Shown here piece after piece: positions 11,456 through 21,753 of a DNA stretch of 64,000 bases; position 1 is the stretch's first letter; every line of letters starts with the position of its first letter. This stretch comes from Heterostelium multicystogenum (lineage: Eukaryota > Evosea > Eumycetozoa > Acytosteliales > Acytosteliaceae), in contig RCNN01000063.1 of assembly GCA_003667245.1 (NCBI GenBank), positions 1 through 64,000 on the forward strand, in the 5' to 3' direction. Below the pieces are notes generated by a model. It was not told where the DNA came from. It did not search any database and saw only the letters and a list, made by a program, of their open reading frames with translations. The translations under genes and the position numbers were made by a program.

Positions 11456-14400
11456 TTATGTACAAAAAGAATAAATCTTTGATTGTTTGTTCAAAAATTT
11501 TATTTTAACTAAATCTTGTGACAATAGGGGATTCAATAAAAATTGGAGTTTGGCAGAGACGGAGACAAAAGTTGGCATAACTCTAAGCAGTATTGATATT
11601 CTGTTTCTTAGAAGCTTGTAGATGTTTCCAGATTTCTTTGAGAGAATCATGTGAAATGCTGTGTAAACTATCCATTTGAATTCGTCCAACTTCATCGGAA
11701 TATCGTCATTTAATTTTTTTTGTATAAATTTATAAGAATTAAATGTAAAATTATAAAGAATAGCTAAACTTGGTAATTAGTATATAGTACTTATTGAAAC
11801 CAGATTAAATAAAATAATATTACATGTAAATAATTTAGATTGTTCGTGTTCTTGTTGTGGAATGGTAGAAGAAAATTTTTTTACCCAGCAACAAAATGCC
11901 ATTGCTAAAAAACTGGAATGCTCTAAAAAATATTTATCTGAACAGTTGAATATAAATTCAAACTTGGATCGATGAATATTAAATTTCTAAAGATGAAAAT
12001 ATCAATTGAGATGGTTAATAAATGACCAATGGTTCCTTAATAATACAAATATTAATATCTAAAACTTACAACTTTGCTTTGACTTGGAAATGTAAAAATG
12101 TTGTTAATTTTTGTTGTAAAGTTGAGTTGTGGAGAATTGGAAACGATAGTTCATTGATAAGTTCTATTTGAAATGAGATTGTAAATTTAAAATTTAACAT
12201 TTAGAGATAGATTTTAGTTGATACTTACTTTTGCCTGAGAGTTTGGAATAGTCATATAATATTTCAAAGGAATCAACTTTTATAAGTAACCCACACCACG
12301 CCATATATTTACCATCCAGCTCAAGCAAGCCCCTTGAGTTGTCCATTCCATTGTCGTCAATAATATATTGTTTAGTTTTATGATTGTTTGACTTTACTCC
12401 ATATATATTCGGAGTTTCATGGGTAAAGATATCAATGAATGTGCATGTGTTGCTTACACTGTTTGTAAAATAAATGTAATCATCTACGAATCGCATGAGA
12501 TAGTTGAATGCCTTTGGATCGTTGTCTTTAAGCTTTGGAAGAAGAATATTGTTGTCAAGATGTCCTAACTCCAGCTCGCACAATTTCGTTGAGCTCTTAG
12601 CGCCTTGAGCAATACCATTGGTCTGCAGATAGTACTCTTCGCCATACTTCATGATATGTTCACAAATCAACTCATCAAATACCTCCATAAGCTCCTGCTT
12701 GCTGATATTTTTTCTTTCCTTGCCAAATTTAACTTCTTCTGCATACTCAATATTGGGTTGACTAGAATAAAAAGCAAGCTTGCTTTCTAGGTAGGTTTTA
12801 TCATTGGTTGCATAGGCAAGCTTAATGATTCTAAGTCTTTTCGCGACGTTAAGCCTTAGCTTTACTTCGGTAATAGTATACATATTCTAAGGTAGATAGA
12901 TATATTCATGTTAGTGTCGTTGGTTAAGTTAATGATGATCAATATATATATTGCATACATGTATAAATACATCTTCATCCAGGATTTTAACCAACATTTG
13001 TTGCTTCAGAGAATCATAACACTTGTTGATATCAATCGACATGATGTGTATTCTTACGCCAGATTTGACTAATGACAAAAGCTTTGGCTTGATTAGCTTC
13101 AACTTGTGATAAATATCGGTTCTGCTTGTTACAGTTGTTCCACACAGGCTTGGGTTCTTCTCCTTCAAGCATTATATATAGAGTCAATATTGTTATGTTG
13201 AACCGCAAATTAATATGTGAGATACTTACAAGCTCATACTTTAAGATTGGAAAATAATCAATCATCATTGAGTTTCCAGATTGAACAAATGTCTTTTTCA
13301 AGAGAGTTGATCCATTATCAGATATGACCGATGCAGATGTGTTTAGTCTGGCAAGATTAGCAATAGGTCGCAGTGTTTTCTCTTTAGGTATAAACCGAAG
13401 ATAAGAAAAAGCCAGACCTCCTTGTTTGTATATACATTTTTAGTTCCTGTTTGTTTGACAATCATCGGTTCATTGTTTAGTTTAAAAATAATAGTTATTT
13501 CATCTATCATGGATTAGCTTACATTGTTTAACAGTAGCTTGTAGTGTGACTGTCTGAGTGATTTGAGCTGAGTGTATGCCAAGCTGTTCCAGTCACTCAT
13601 GAGATAGTAGTGATGATTGCTTTTGGAGGTGGCTGTATCGGTGCAGTAGAAATGCTTGGTAACTATGGTAGGAATGAGATCATCAAACATCCACCAGAGG
13701 AATGATCTCAGGTATTTCATCTTGGGTATGATAAACTCATTGACCTAAGCATAGGTTGTGTCAATATCATTAACTGGGACCAGTATATAACCAAGATATA
13801 TCTTACATACTTTAAATCTACTAACCAGTTGCTCAAAGTTGATGTGATGATACTTCATAGATTTTAGGTAGTTTAGTAACTCCACTTCCAGCTGTTTCTT
13901 GTTTGTGCTCTCGGGAGTATGATGGTTTTGGCCAACAGAGGGTGTTGCCCATATTCGCGCGGTAGGAAGTAGATTATTGATGACAGTCAATACAAATCTG
14001 TAGACATAGTGTATCTCAATATTCTTTCCTTGGATTAGATGTTCCAAGTTTAGTTGTGAATAGGCAGCTGTACTTGATATGTATTGTGTTGTTCGGAACT
14101 CGTTGTAATCACTATCATCATCGTCACTATCACCATCTCTCGATTGTCTTTTGAGCTTCTTGATATCATTGTGCAGCTTCTCATTCATCAAGTTCTCCAG
14201 TATCATCGAGTAGGGAAGGGACTTTAGCTTGGTAATCAATCGCTCAAACAATGGTCTATGTACCATAAATCTCCCTCTTCATCTTAAGTTCATTGATATT
14301 GGGTGGCCGCTTGAAGTGGTCGGGATGAAAGATACATTCCCCAACAGTGCAATTGAATATTCTATTCATGAGCACTCGAACATCTTTCTTGTTGTTGCAT

Positions 14401-14837
14401 CTCAAATCTTAGCATATGTTAGTTTGATAATTTCTTAGTTCATCAATCATCATCTTGTTTTGATATCTACATTTATTCCTAGATGAACTCGAGTACAAGA
14501 TGTGGTTGGTGTGCAACATTACATCTTTGGTACTGCCACTACTCCAGCATAGAGGTAGAATAGCTTGTGAGCTAGAACGAGGGTAACTACCGAATTCACT
14601 CTTAACACTAATCATTGAAGACGAAGTAACTAAACTTCTACTGTCACACTCTAATAATAACTGACCATTGTTGTTGTTGTTGCTATTTGTACCATGGTTC
14701 TTCTTTCGATGTCTCTTTCTTTTTTTCTTATTTATCTTTTCATTGAAGTTGATATCAACTTTCTTGTTGTCACAACTAGCTTCTAAAATAGGCTCATCGA
14801 AATCAAAGTCGAACTCAAAGTCGTCTATGTCATTCAT
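11456..14837 (-). CDS. tert: Telomerase reverse transcriptase (TERT)
   Basis: Catalytic subunit of telomerase. Nine exons can be threaded: 14837-14471, 14407-13811, 13744-13523, about 13415-13230, 13162-12959, 12886-12229, 12163-12070, 11986-11824 and 11763-11456. The RNA-binding domain has the QFP-type stretch (VYRFVLTVINNLLPTARIW) and the T motif (FLWWMFDDL through HFYCTD, WNSLAYTQL). RT motif 2 is RFIPKEKTLRPIANLARL. Motif A is HIMSIDINKCYDSL (catalytic Asp) and motif B is QTNGIAQGAKSSTKLCEL. Motif C is LMRFVDDYIYF (Asp-Asp) and motif E is WCGLLIKVDSFEI. The thumb includes QQKLTTFLHFQVKAKL, IDPSLNLYSTVQINIF and DEFKWIVYTAFHMIL. An A6 run at 11925-11930 (T6 in the coding sense) breaks the thumb frame by one base. 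The exon border before motif 2 is not resolved. Only about 120 acidic/basic residues precede the RNA-binding motifs, so a TEN domain is not visible. Confidence 0.95.
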
Positions 14838-15118
14838 CTATCTATCTGTATCTATATCTATCGGATATAACTATCTACATATTATATTCTCGGTCGAATG
14901 GAATGCAAATACAAATTTGATTGGTCCACAAATGTGAGTGATACAAAATCATCATAATTTTGATTCGATCCAACAAGTTGCAATCAGTCAAACCTGAAAT
15001 ACTGTCAATGAATCAAGTTAAAGTATATTTAGATACTTTTGAAAATGACCTTTCCAGTTTGTCAAAAATACCATCACTTACTAGACCATAAATCACCAAC
15101 ATAAGAATTGGCCATTAA

Positions 15119-16820
15119 TTAGGATTTATTATTAATAGTTTTGTTGATCCTCTTTGTGCTGTCCAATTTCTTTTCGACATCGCTGATTCTTTGGTTAAGA
15201 TGAATGATTTTCTCATTCAGAGATTGGTCTAGCGTGTCAATTTTGCTGCTGAGAGTGGCATATTGAGTTTTAAGGATTGACTCAACCTTTCCAACCCTTT
15301 CAATGAGTGTTTCTATGATAATGTTGTTGTTATTGTTGATTTGTGTATAACCACTACTGAATGTGGTGGTGGTGGTGTTGGCAGCCTCGGGTGTTAGAGA
15401 TAGCTGCGATTGTGAAATTCTGTTGGGGATGATGGAATGTGTGATTGATTCCGCACTCTATTGTTAAATTCTTCATCTGATAATTCAATATCATTATCTT
15501 GAAAACTATATATACTGTTTACATTTGATTGCTTTGTTGTAGTGGTTGTAGTGGTTGTTGTAGTTGTGGGTTGTGAATCTTCTATATCTTCGGCTTGGGA
15601 CGGTAGAATACTAGGGGATCTCGATTGACCTTTTCTACCCAAGATATTACTCTGATCCTCAATTTTATCTGTGTCCATCTATTTCACAAATATTAATAAA
15701 CATCCAGTAGAATGTTGCCTATTACCTACCTCCATTGACGAACAAGATATATCCTCAGCACTTGAATCAGATTCAAATTCATGATTGTTAAATTGACTAT
15801 AACCTGAAATTGGATCTTCCTCTATTAATGGGTCTACCTTATCATCTGTTTTGTTGTTAACTTTAGTATTGCTAACTGTAGTTGATTTTATAGTCTGTTT
15901 TATATTAGAAACGATGGAGGCTGTTGGACTAACATTAAGATTGCTTGGATTCTTATGTGGTTGGTCCTGGACAATTGTTATTTTCTCTGTTTTGATTTTA
16001 ATAGGTTGTTCCCATTGATTGTTGATAACTAGTAGTAGAAGAGTTATTAGAGGTGTTAAGTTAAGATTACATGAAGAGGTATTTACATTTTATGCTTTTT
16101 AGGTATGCTAGCTGGTCAGAGGGTATCAAACAATCATCCATGTTTAAGTTATCCGGATATGAATGAAACATTTTACTTTTGTTATCATTTCTGATGTTGC
16201 TTGTGTCATTATTGTTGTTGTTGGAATCAGTTTGTTGTTTTAAATAGCTCTTGATGCTTGGCAACGCTGTCAAATGTATTAGTGATTTCATATCAAATCT
16301 CTCTCTTGTTATAAACTCGAAATCCATAAGCTTTGCTAAGAATCGCCCATTTTCGTAAATCAACTCGCAGCTATCGATAGACACAATGGCACCAATGATA
16401 AGATCAACACTAGCCATCGATTTGCTGGTACCTAACCTCCTATGGAATCATTGAATATTTGTTGTTGTTCAATGTTAGTGGACTATATGATACAAAATTA
16501 GCCAAAGGATCACATAATAATATTACTTTAAGAATCTATTCATTGCATATTCATCGATTGAAACCTCTATAAAGGTCTGTCGGTCTGATAGATACAATAC
16601 CTTCTTCAATGAATTTGTAAATCCATCTTTCTTTCAAAGAAATATAAGTATACATCGTTATCAATCAATCAATTAACACACATACATATATCTTTGTAAG
16701 TTCATCAGATATGATTTGACCAATCTTCTTTGGTATGGGATTTATCGATACAACTTGTCTCTCAATCCATGGTATAATTTCGACTTTCTTTTTCTGATGA
16801 TGATGACTCGTATTCTTCAT
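15119..16820 (-). CDS. TPP1/ACD-Est3-like OB-fold protein with C-terminal coiled coil (candidate telomerase recruitment factor)
   Basis: The ATG at 16820 gives MKNTSHHHQKKKVEIIPWIE. Splicing out GTATGTGT...GAAAG (about 16625-16675) and GTAATATT...CATAG (about 16433-16527) yields one open frame without frameshift. Its blocks are IIPWIERQVV, KIGQIISDELTKIY, KKVLYLSDRQTFIEVSIDEY, GAIVSIDSCELIYENGRF and LAKLMDFEFITRE. From memory of the family, this order follows the TPP1 OB fold: a PWI start, a GQLL helix, an L-SD-x-V strand pair, then LLLQDC-x-V and a final FYLQVDRF-like strand. A Ser/Asn-rich linker follows (with an intron or gap around 15680-16065). The C-terminus is a coiled coil (IERVGKVESILKTQYATL, KIDTLDQSLNEKIIHL) ending at 15119, with one slip near 15425. 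TERT starts 282 bp downstream on the same strand. The fold assignment is inference from pattern matching. Confidence 0.62.
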
Positions 16821-17789
16821 GATAGATGCATGTCATGACATGAAACTTATAGATCTGTCGGTGGGTCTGTTACTCAATCAAACACAAGATATTTGATTCC
16901 ATAAAGTTAAATGTCGTTTGATAAAATTCAAAAAAATACAAAACATAAAATAACGAATCATAAATTTCAATATTGGTACTTAGAAAAATATACCTTGTTT
17001 CGTAGATATATGTTAACTTAACATATATCTTTACATATCACCCAACAATAAGTTGATCAACCCTTCCCCAAATAAACAAACCTATTATTATTATTATTCT
17101 TTTCAAGCAGAATTGATTATATTACAATAACTAATTTAGTTTTTATACCATTGAATCAATCACCCAATGGTATATTTCTGCTCAAGTTCAAACCGAAATA
17201 AAGTTATTATATTTTATTTGTGTTTTAAAGTTAAGATTGGAGGGAACTTTTGGGTAAGATCCTTATAATTCCGCAAACGAGCCATGATATTCTTCTCAAT
17301 ACCCGAACTGAAATTTCTAATCAATTTTTATCTATTTCAGTGTTTAGTTTACTAAACAGCCACCCAAACACCAACAACACACCCAAAAAACAAAGTATGG
17401 ATTATAAAGGTTATCAAATCATAAAAGTCGTTGGAATAATCGTGTTGTTGTTTTGTGAATCTTATTGACATGATTGTCTTTTGTTTTTGTTGTAAAAAAA
17501 TATTTTTTAAGATCATAAGATTTTTACAAAAAAACAAAATCTTTTTACACCTTTCTGCCATCCATCTCAAATTTTAAGGTGACACAAGTCAGCGGCAGTG
17601 CCTCGATTTCCCAACTGTTTTTTTTCATCAAAATCCAGAAAGTATAAAAAAATAATAATTTAATAATTTTTGACGAAATTTGTTTGTTGTTTAGCCTCAG
17701 TCTCTAGATTCTGTTTTAAAAGCTCGATAAAATATTGTACTCTGGTCATAATTTCTTTATCCCAGTATACATATTATTATTTATTAAAA
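16821..17789. promoter_or_regulatory. Intergenic between divergent TPP1-like and saposin genes
   Basis: About 970 bp separate the starts of two divergently transcribed genes. The 150 bp before the saposin start are very AT-rich, with long A/T runs and a TATAAAAAAATAATAA-like box near 17643, the usual dictyostelid core promoter style. No gene is supported inside; the short open frame at 17250-17468 lacks coding character. Confidence 0.5.
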
Positions 17790-18857
17790 ATGAACAAAAC
17801 TTTATTTATCACTTTGATGTTGGTTGCCTTGTCCGCTGTCGCCGTCTCATCCAAGAAGGTCGAAGCTAATGGACAAGAATGTGGTTTGTGCACTTTCGTT
17901 GCCACCTACGTCGATAACCTCATCCAATCAAACAAGACCATCACTGAAATCGAACAAGAATTAGATAGCGTCTGCTACTATGTTGCCTCCCCACTCCAAA
18001 AGGCTTGCACCACTTTGATCAACAACTACTTGGAGAATTTCATCGCCAAAGAGACCCCAGCCGTCATCTGCGCCCAAATCGGTTTCTGCTCATCTGAAGA
18101 GAAGAAGAAGGAAATCAAGTCTGATGTCCCATGTGCCATCTGCACCTATATTGTCTCCACCGCTGAGTCCTACCTCGCTTCCAACGCCACCGAATCCGAA
18201 ATTATCAATGTCCTCAACAACGAGTGCAAGCTTTTCGGTAGCTCAATGGCCTCTGTTTGCCAAGGTATTGTCGATACCTATGCCCCACAAATCATCCAAC
18301 AATTGATTAACAAGGAAACCCCATCCCAAATCTGTGGTGACCTCTCCCTTTGCACTTCTGAACAATCCAAGAAGTTCGCCGCTCTCATCCAAGTCGATGA
18401 TGGTTTCGGTTGCCCAGTTTGCAAGTGGATCGTTGGTCAAATCGAAGGTTACGTAACTGCCAACAAGACCCAGGACGAAATCATCAATGCCCTCGAGACT
18501 GACTGCTCCGTCATTGGTTTCAAGTCCTGGGTTCAAATTTGTCAATCCATTGTTGCCCAATACGCCCCAGATTTGATCAACTCTGTCATCAACTCCGAAT
18601 CCCCAACTGTTGCTTGCACCCAAATCGGTTTCTGCGGTAACTCTACCACCACCTCATCATCATCCTCATCATCCACCTCATCCAACCCAACTTCATCCAA
18701 TCCAACCTCATCCAACCCATCTGGTTCAGCCATCTCTGGTACTGGTTCAGGTTCTGGTTCAGGTTCTGGTTCAGCTATCTCTGGTAGTGGTTCATCCTCT
18801 GGTGAATTCTTTGCCAGCCACGGATTCAACCCAAAGTCCAAGGTCAGAGTCCACTAA
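17790..18857 (+). CDS. Secreted protein with three saposin-B domains and Ser/Gly-rich tail
   Basis: I chose the ATG at 17790 because it begins a signal peptide (MNKTLFITLMLVALSAVAVSS). The in-frame upstream codons run through AT-rich leader. Three saposin-B domains follow, each with the six-Cys pattern: CGLCTFVATYVDNLI...CAQIGFC, CAICTYIVSTAESYL...CGDLSLC and CPVCKWIVGQIEGYV...CTQIGFC. N-glycosylation sites (NKT, NAT) recur at the same helix position in each. The tail is Ser/Thr/Pro then Gly-Ser repeats, ending SKVRVH. Saposin-like proteins bind or open membranes and lipids, usually in lysosomes or phagosomes. Single exon, no frameshift. Codon use is strongly C-ending (ATC, GTC, ACC), unlike neighbours, which suggests high expression. 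Confidence 0.94.
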   Translation: MNKTLFITLMLVALSAVAVSSKKVEANGQECGLCTFVATYVDNLIQSNKTITEIEQELDSVCYYVASPLQKACTTLINNYLENFIAKETPAVICAQIGFCSSEEKKKEIKSDVPCAICTYIVSTAESYLASNATESEIINVLNNECKLFGSSMASVCQGIVDTYAPQIIQQLINKETPSQICGDLSLCTSEQSKKFAALIQVDDGFGCPVCKWIVGQIEGYVTANKTQDEIINALETDCSVIGFKSWVQICQSIVAQYAPDLINSVINSESPTVACTQIGFCGNSTTTSSSSSSSTSSNPTSSNPTSSNPSGSAISGTGSGSGSGSGSAISGSGSSSGEFFASHGFNPKSKVRVH

Positions 18858-19018
18858 ACAAATAGTAATAATAATATAATAAATTTCATATAATTTTTTT
18901 TTATAAACATTTGGTTTCTAAAACATTATCTCATTTTAGTTTTATTTTAGGAAACATTAGTTTAAATGAGTTAATAAACTAAATATTGTTAGGTACAAAA
19001 ATAAAGATGATATTATGT

Positions 19019-20203
19019 TTAATAATCGGACCAATCGTCATCATCGTCATCATCACCATCATCGTCATCTTCTCTCATGTTTCCTCTTCTTTGGGCCATA
19101 GCAAAGGCAAGAGTGTCTACGAGTGAACGATTACCAGCATCATCAAGCTTGTTGATGTCTGGAAGTTCATTTTGGGTGTGGTCGACCTTCTTGAGATTGG
19201 CACCTCCTCTGATAGCAGAGAGAAGATCGGCACGTCCTCCTCCTCCTCCACCATGATCTCCACTGCTGGGTGGTGGGGGTGGAGGTGCACCTCCTGGAGG
19301 TGGTGGTGGAGGTGGTGCACCGGTAGATGGTTTATTAGCAGGTGGAGGTGGTGGAGGTGGTGGACCACCTGAGGTTGGTTTGTGAGCGGGTGGAGGTGGT
19401 GGAGGTGGGGCAGAACGTCCTCCTGGGGGTGGAGGTGGAGCGGAACGTCCACCGCTTGCAGAGGGTGGAGGAGGTGGAGCGGCACCTCCGGCTTGAGCAA
19501 GAGATTCACCAATAACATTGACGATGAACTGAGCAGTTTCAGCGTTCTTCAACTCCTTCTTAGTGATACCGGCGCTTTGGAAAAGCTTACGCCAATCTGG
19601 TGGAATATTACGAATTTCGAAACCTTGGGTTGGATCCCAACCAATGTGAGACTCGTGACGGAAACCAGATGGTGCAGAGATCTCCATGACAACTTCGTCT
19701 TCGTCGCTGTTACCCAAGAGCTTGTCGAAGAAACCTTTCTTCTTCTTCTTCTCTGGTTTGGAGGCAGTGGATTGAGCAGCAACAAGATTGGTAGAAGACT
19801 TTTGTGAGGCAGTACCAGTGGAAACAAGAGTTGGGCGCATACATTTCTGGAGAGCTTCATTGAGTTCCTCTGCTTCTCTTACATCGGCGAATGAAAGACC
19901 AAAGACAGCACTGTCACCTTCGAAGGTGTAGAAGAATTCACGAGCACGTTGAAACTCGAAACCTTCATACAACTCTTGCTCAAAGACGACACGGGTCGAC
20001 TTCAAGTCGAAGATCTTGATGTAGTTGGTCTTTTCGATACGGTGAGAGATGACAGAGCAGGCACCGACTACACCGGTGTACTCCCAGACACCCTGCTTTA
20101 CCTCGTACAATCTAGCGACAGTTGACGACTTTACATCACAACTGGAGCTATGTACTACACCTAATTGATTCTTTTCTTGTTCAGTTAAAGTCTGAACACC
20201 CAT
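19019..20203 (-). CDS. wasA: Wiskott-Aldrich syndrome protein (WASP)
   Basis: Activates the Arp2/3 complex to nucleate branched actin downstream of Rho/Rac GTPases, at the leading edge and on endocytic vesicles. The protein has 394 residues in one exon without frameshift. WH1/EVH1 covers about residues 10-120 (LYEVKQGVWEYTGVVGAC, KIFDLKSTRVVFEQEL). A basic patch EKKKKKGFF lies near 151. The CRIB motif ISAPSGFRHESHIGWDP is at about 175-191, followed by the GBD helix (WRKLFQSAGITKKEL). A polyproline region occupies about 242-325. One WH2 motif (RADLLSAIRGGANLKKV) lies near 330-346. The C-terminus has a central helix (NRSLVDTLAFAMAQRR) and an Asp-rich acidic tail with the Arp2/3-contacting Trp (DDWSDY). 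There is one WH2 rather than two, and domain order is otherwise standard. Confidence 0.97.
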   Translation of the reverse strand: MGVQTLTEQEKNQLGVVHSSSCDVKSSTVARLYEVKQGVWEYTGVVGACSVISHRIEKTNYIKIFDLKSTRVVFEQELYEGFEFQRAREFFYTFEGDSAVFGLSFADVREAEELNEALQKCMRPTLVSTGTASQKSSTNLVAAQSTASKPEKKKKKGFFDKLLGNSDEDEVVMEISAPSGFRHESHIGWDPTQGFEIRNIPPDWRKLFQSAGITKKELKNAETAQFIVNVIGESLAQAGGAAPPPPPSASGGRSAPPPPPGGRSAPPPPPPPAHKPTSGGPPPPPPPPANKPSTGAPPPPPPPGGAPPPPPPSSGDHGGGGGGRADLLSAIRGGANLKKVDHTQNELPDINKLDDAGNRSLVDTLAFAMAQRRGNMREDDDDGDDDDDDDWSDY

Positions 20204-20618
20204 AATAACTAACTATCTATTACTATTATTAATACTATTATTACAAAGAAATATATAAAATTATCTTTTTTTAAAATTAAAATTAGTTAGATTTGCAAAA
20301 ATTTTTGTTTTTTTTTAAATAAAACAAGTGAAATTCCAAACAATACAATACAATATCCTAAAAAAATTTAATCATTCAAATGTATGGGAATTCAGTGGGT
20401 GAAAAGTTAGGTAACCAACATCAAAATTTTATGATCATTTTTTTTCAGTGGTTGGTTTTGATGCTTGTTTGTGTGTTGTAACTTGATCAAGTTTTTATCA
20501 TAACATTTTTAAAAAGAAATATATCAAATTTATTTAAAAAACTATTATTATTATTTGAAATACCAGCAAGAATTTAGACAACTACTACTATCAAGAAAGT
20601 AGAAGAGGAAAGAGAAAA
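20204..20618. promoter_or_regulatory. Shared intergenic promoter between WASP (-) and Mob (+)
   Basis: The 415 bp between divergent starts are dominated by A/T runs, including T-rich tracts near both genes. No coding or RNA gene was seen. Both genes must use this stretch as promoter. Confidence 0.6.
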
Positions 20619-21560
20619 ATGTTCAACTTCTTTGCAAAAGGTCAAAAGGACAATTCAATCAAACCGGTTTCAAAGCCAAAGAAGAAGAATCCACAAGGAA
20701 CAAGCAGATATACACTAAGAAAGAGTTTGAAAGAAGGTTTTTTGAAGGGAACACTCGTGAGAGACTCTGTCAAGTGTCCACCCGGTGAAGATGAGAATGA
20801 TTGGATTGCAATTCACACCATCGAGATCTACAACACAATGAATTATTGCTATGCATTCGTCCAGGAGTTCTGCAGCGAGGAATCATGTCCAAAGATGAAC
20901 GGAAACAAAGCAACCTATCTCTGGAGTGACGGTACCTCCAAGCCACAAGAGTTACCAGCAAAGAAAGTAAATATCCATCATTATTTCTGAATTTCAATTC
21001 ACGAGAGGACAATAACGACTCGCCAACAATGATTCAGCTATAGCTGGATACCTCTCTATATGATAATCATAGATCTTTATTTGTAGTTCAGCTATCTAAC
21101 CTATTCTTCTTTACAACTAACAATAGTATATTGATAATTTATCTAATTGGATCGGAGATCAAATCGATAATCCAGAGATTTTCCCATTGGAGGACACCTA
21201 TACAAAAGCATTTAGACCAGCTGTAAAGAAGATTTTAAGTAGAATTTTGCGGTAAGTTGGTTATAACTATTTCTAGTTCATTGGTATTCAATCATATATT
21301 AATTCTTTGAATCTTATCATAGTGTATATTCACATATTTATTATCAACATTGGTCAAATATTAAAACTTTGGAAGCAGACAAACACATAAATACATCATT
21401 AAAAGTATGTATACCTTCATATTGTATTTATAGATGCAATCAAATGAGATCATTAGACTAACTAACTATACTACAGCATTTCCACTGTTTCGTTTTGGAG
21501 TTTAATCTTGTTGACGAAACTGATTTGAACTTGATGAAGGATGTATTCGATAAGATTTAA
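20619..21560 (+). CDS. Mob1/phocein-family kinase activator
   Basis: Co-activator of NDR/LATS-type kinases in mitotic-exit and Hippo-like signalling. There are four exons with clean GT-AG borders and no frameshift: 20619-20966, 21127-21251, 21323-21404 and 21477-21560. The start MFNFFAKGQKDNSIK is followed by TSRYTLRKSLKEGFLKGTL. The zinc-binding CSEESCPKM comes next, then TYLWSDGTSKPQELPAKK. Later exons give YIDNLSNWIGDQIDNPEIFP, RIYSRILRVYSHIYYQHW-type sequence, and the His ligands in NTSLKHFHCFVLEFNLV. It ends MKDVFDKI. Length (about 212 residues) and motifs match Mob1 (metazoan MOB1A/B). Dictyostelids have several Mob paralogues and I cannot assign which one this is. Confidence 0.95.
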
Positions 21561-21753
21561 AGAAACAACCTATCATTAGCAGTATCAACATTGATTTTAT
21601 AGATTTAACATTAACATCAACATCAAAAACCAAACAACCTATAATACTACTTAATTGTAATACAATTGACACAACAACAACAACAACAGGACTGTCTTTC
21701 ATTTTAATTAAATTTAAATGATGTAAGTTACAAGGTTTATTGAATATTATAAT

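Noticed and set aside
15119..16820. Reading the TPP1-like gene as the missing N-terminal (TEN) part of TERT
   Set aside because: The PWI/GQ start and strand order fit the TPP1 OB fold better than TEN. The gene has its own stop at 15119-15121, and TERT has an in-frame stop just before its ATG.
16821..17570. Short frames at 17250-17468 (+) and 17352-17570 (-)
   Set aside because: Composition follows AT-rich promoter DNA; no family resemblance and no splice or start context.
19172..19807. Long Trp/Arg-rich open frames on the plus strand
   Set aside because: They are antisense shadows of the proline-rich and GBD parts of WASP.
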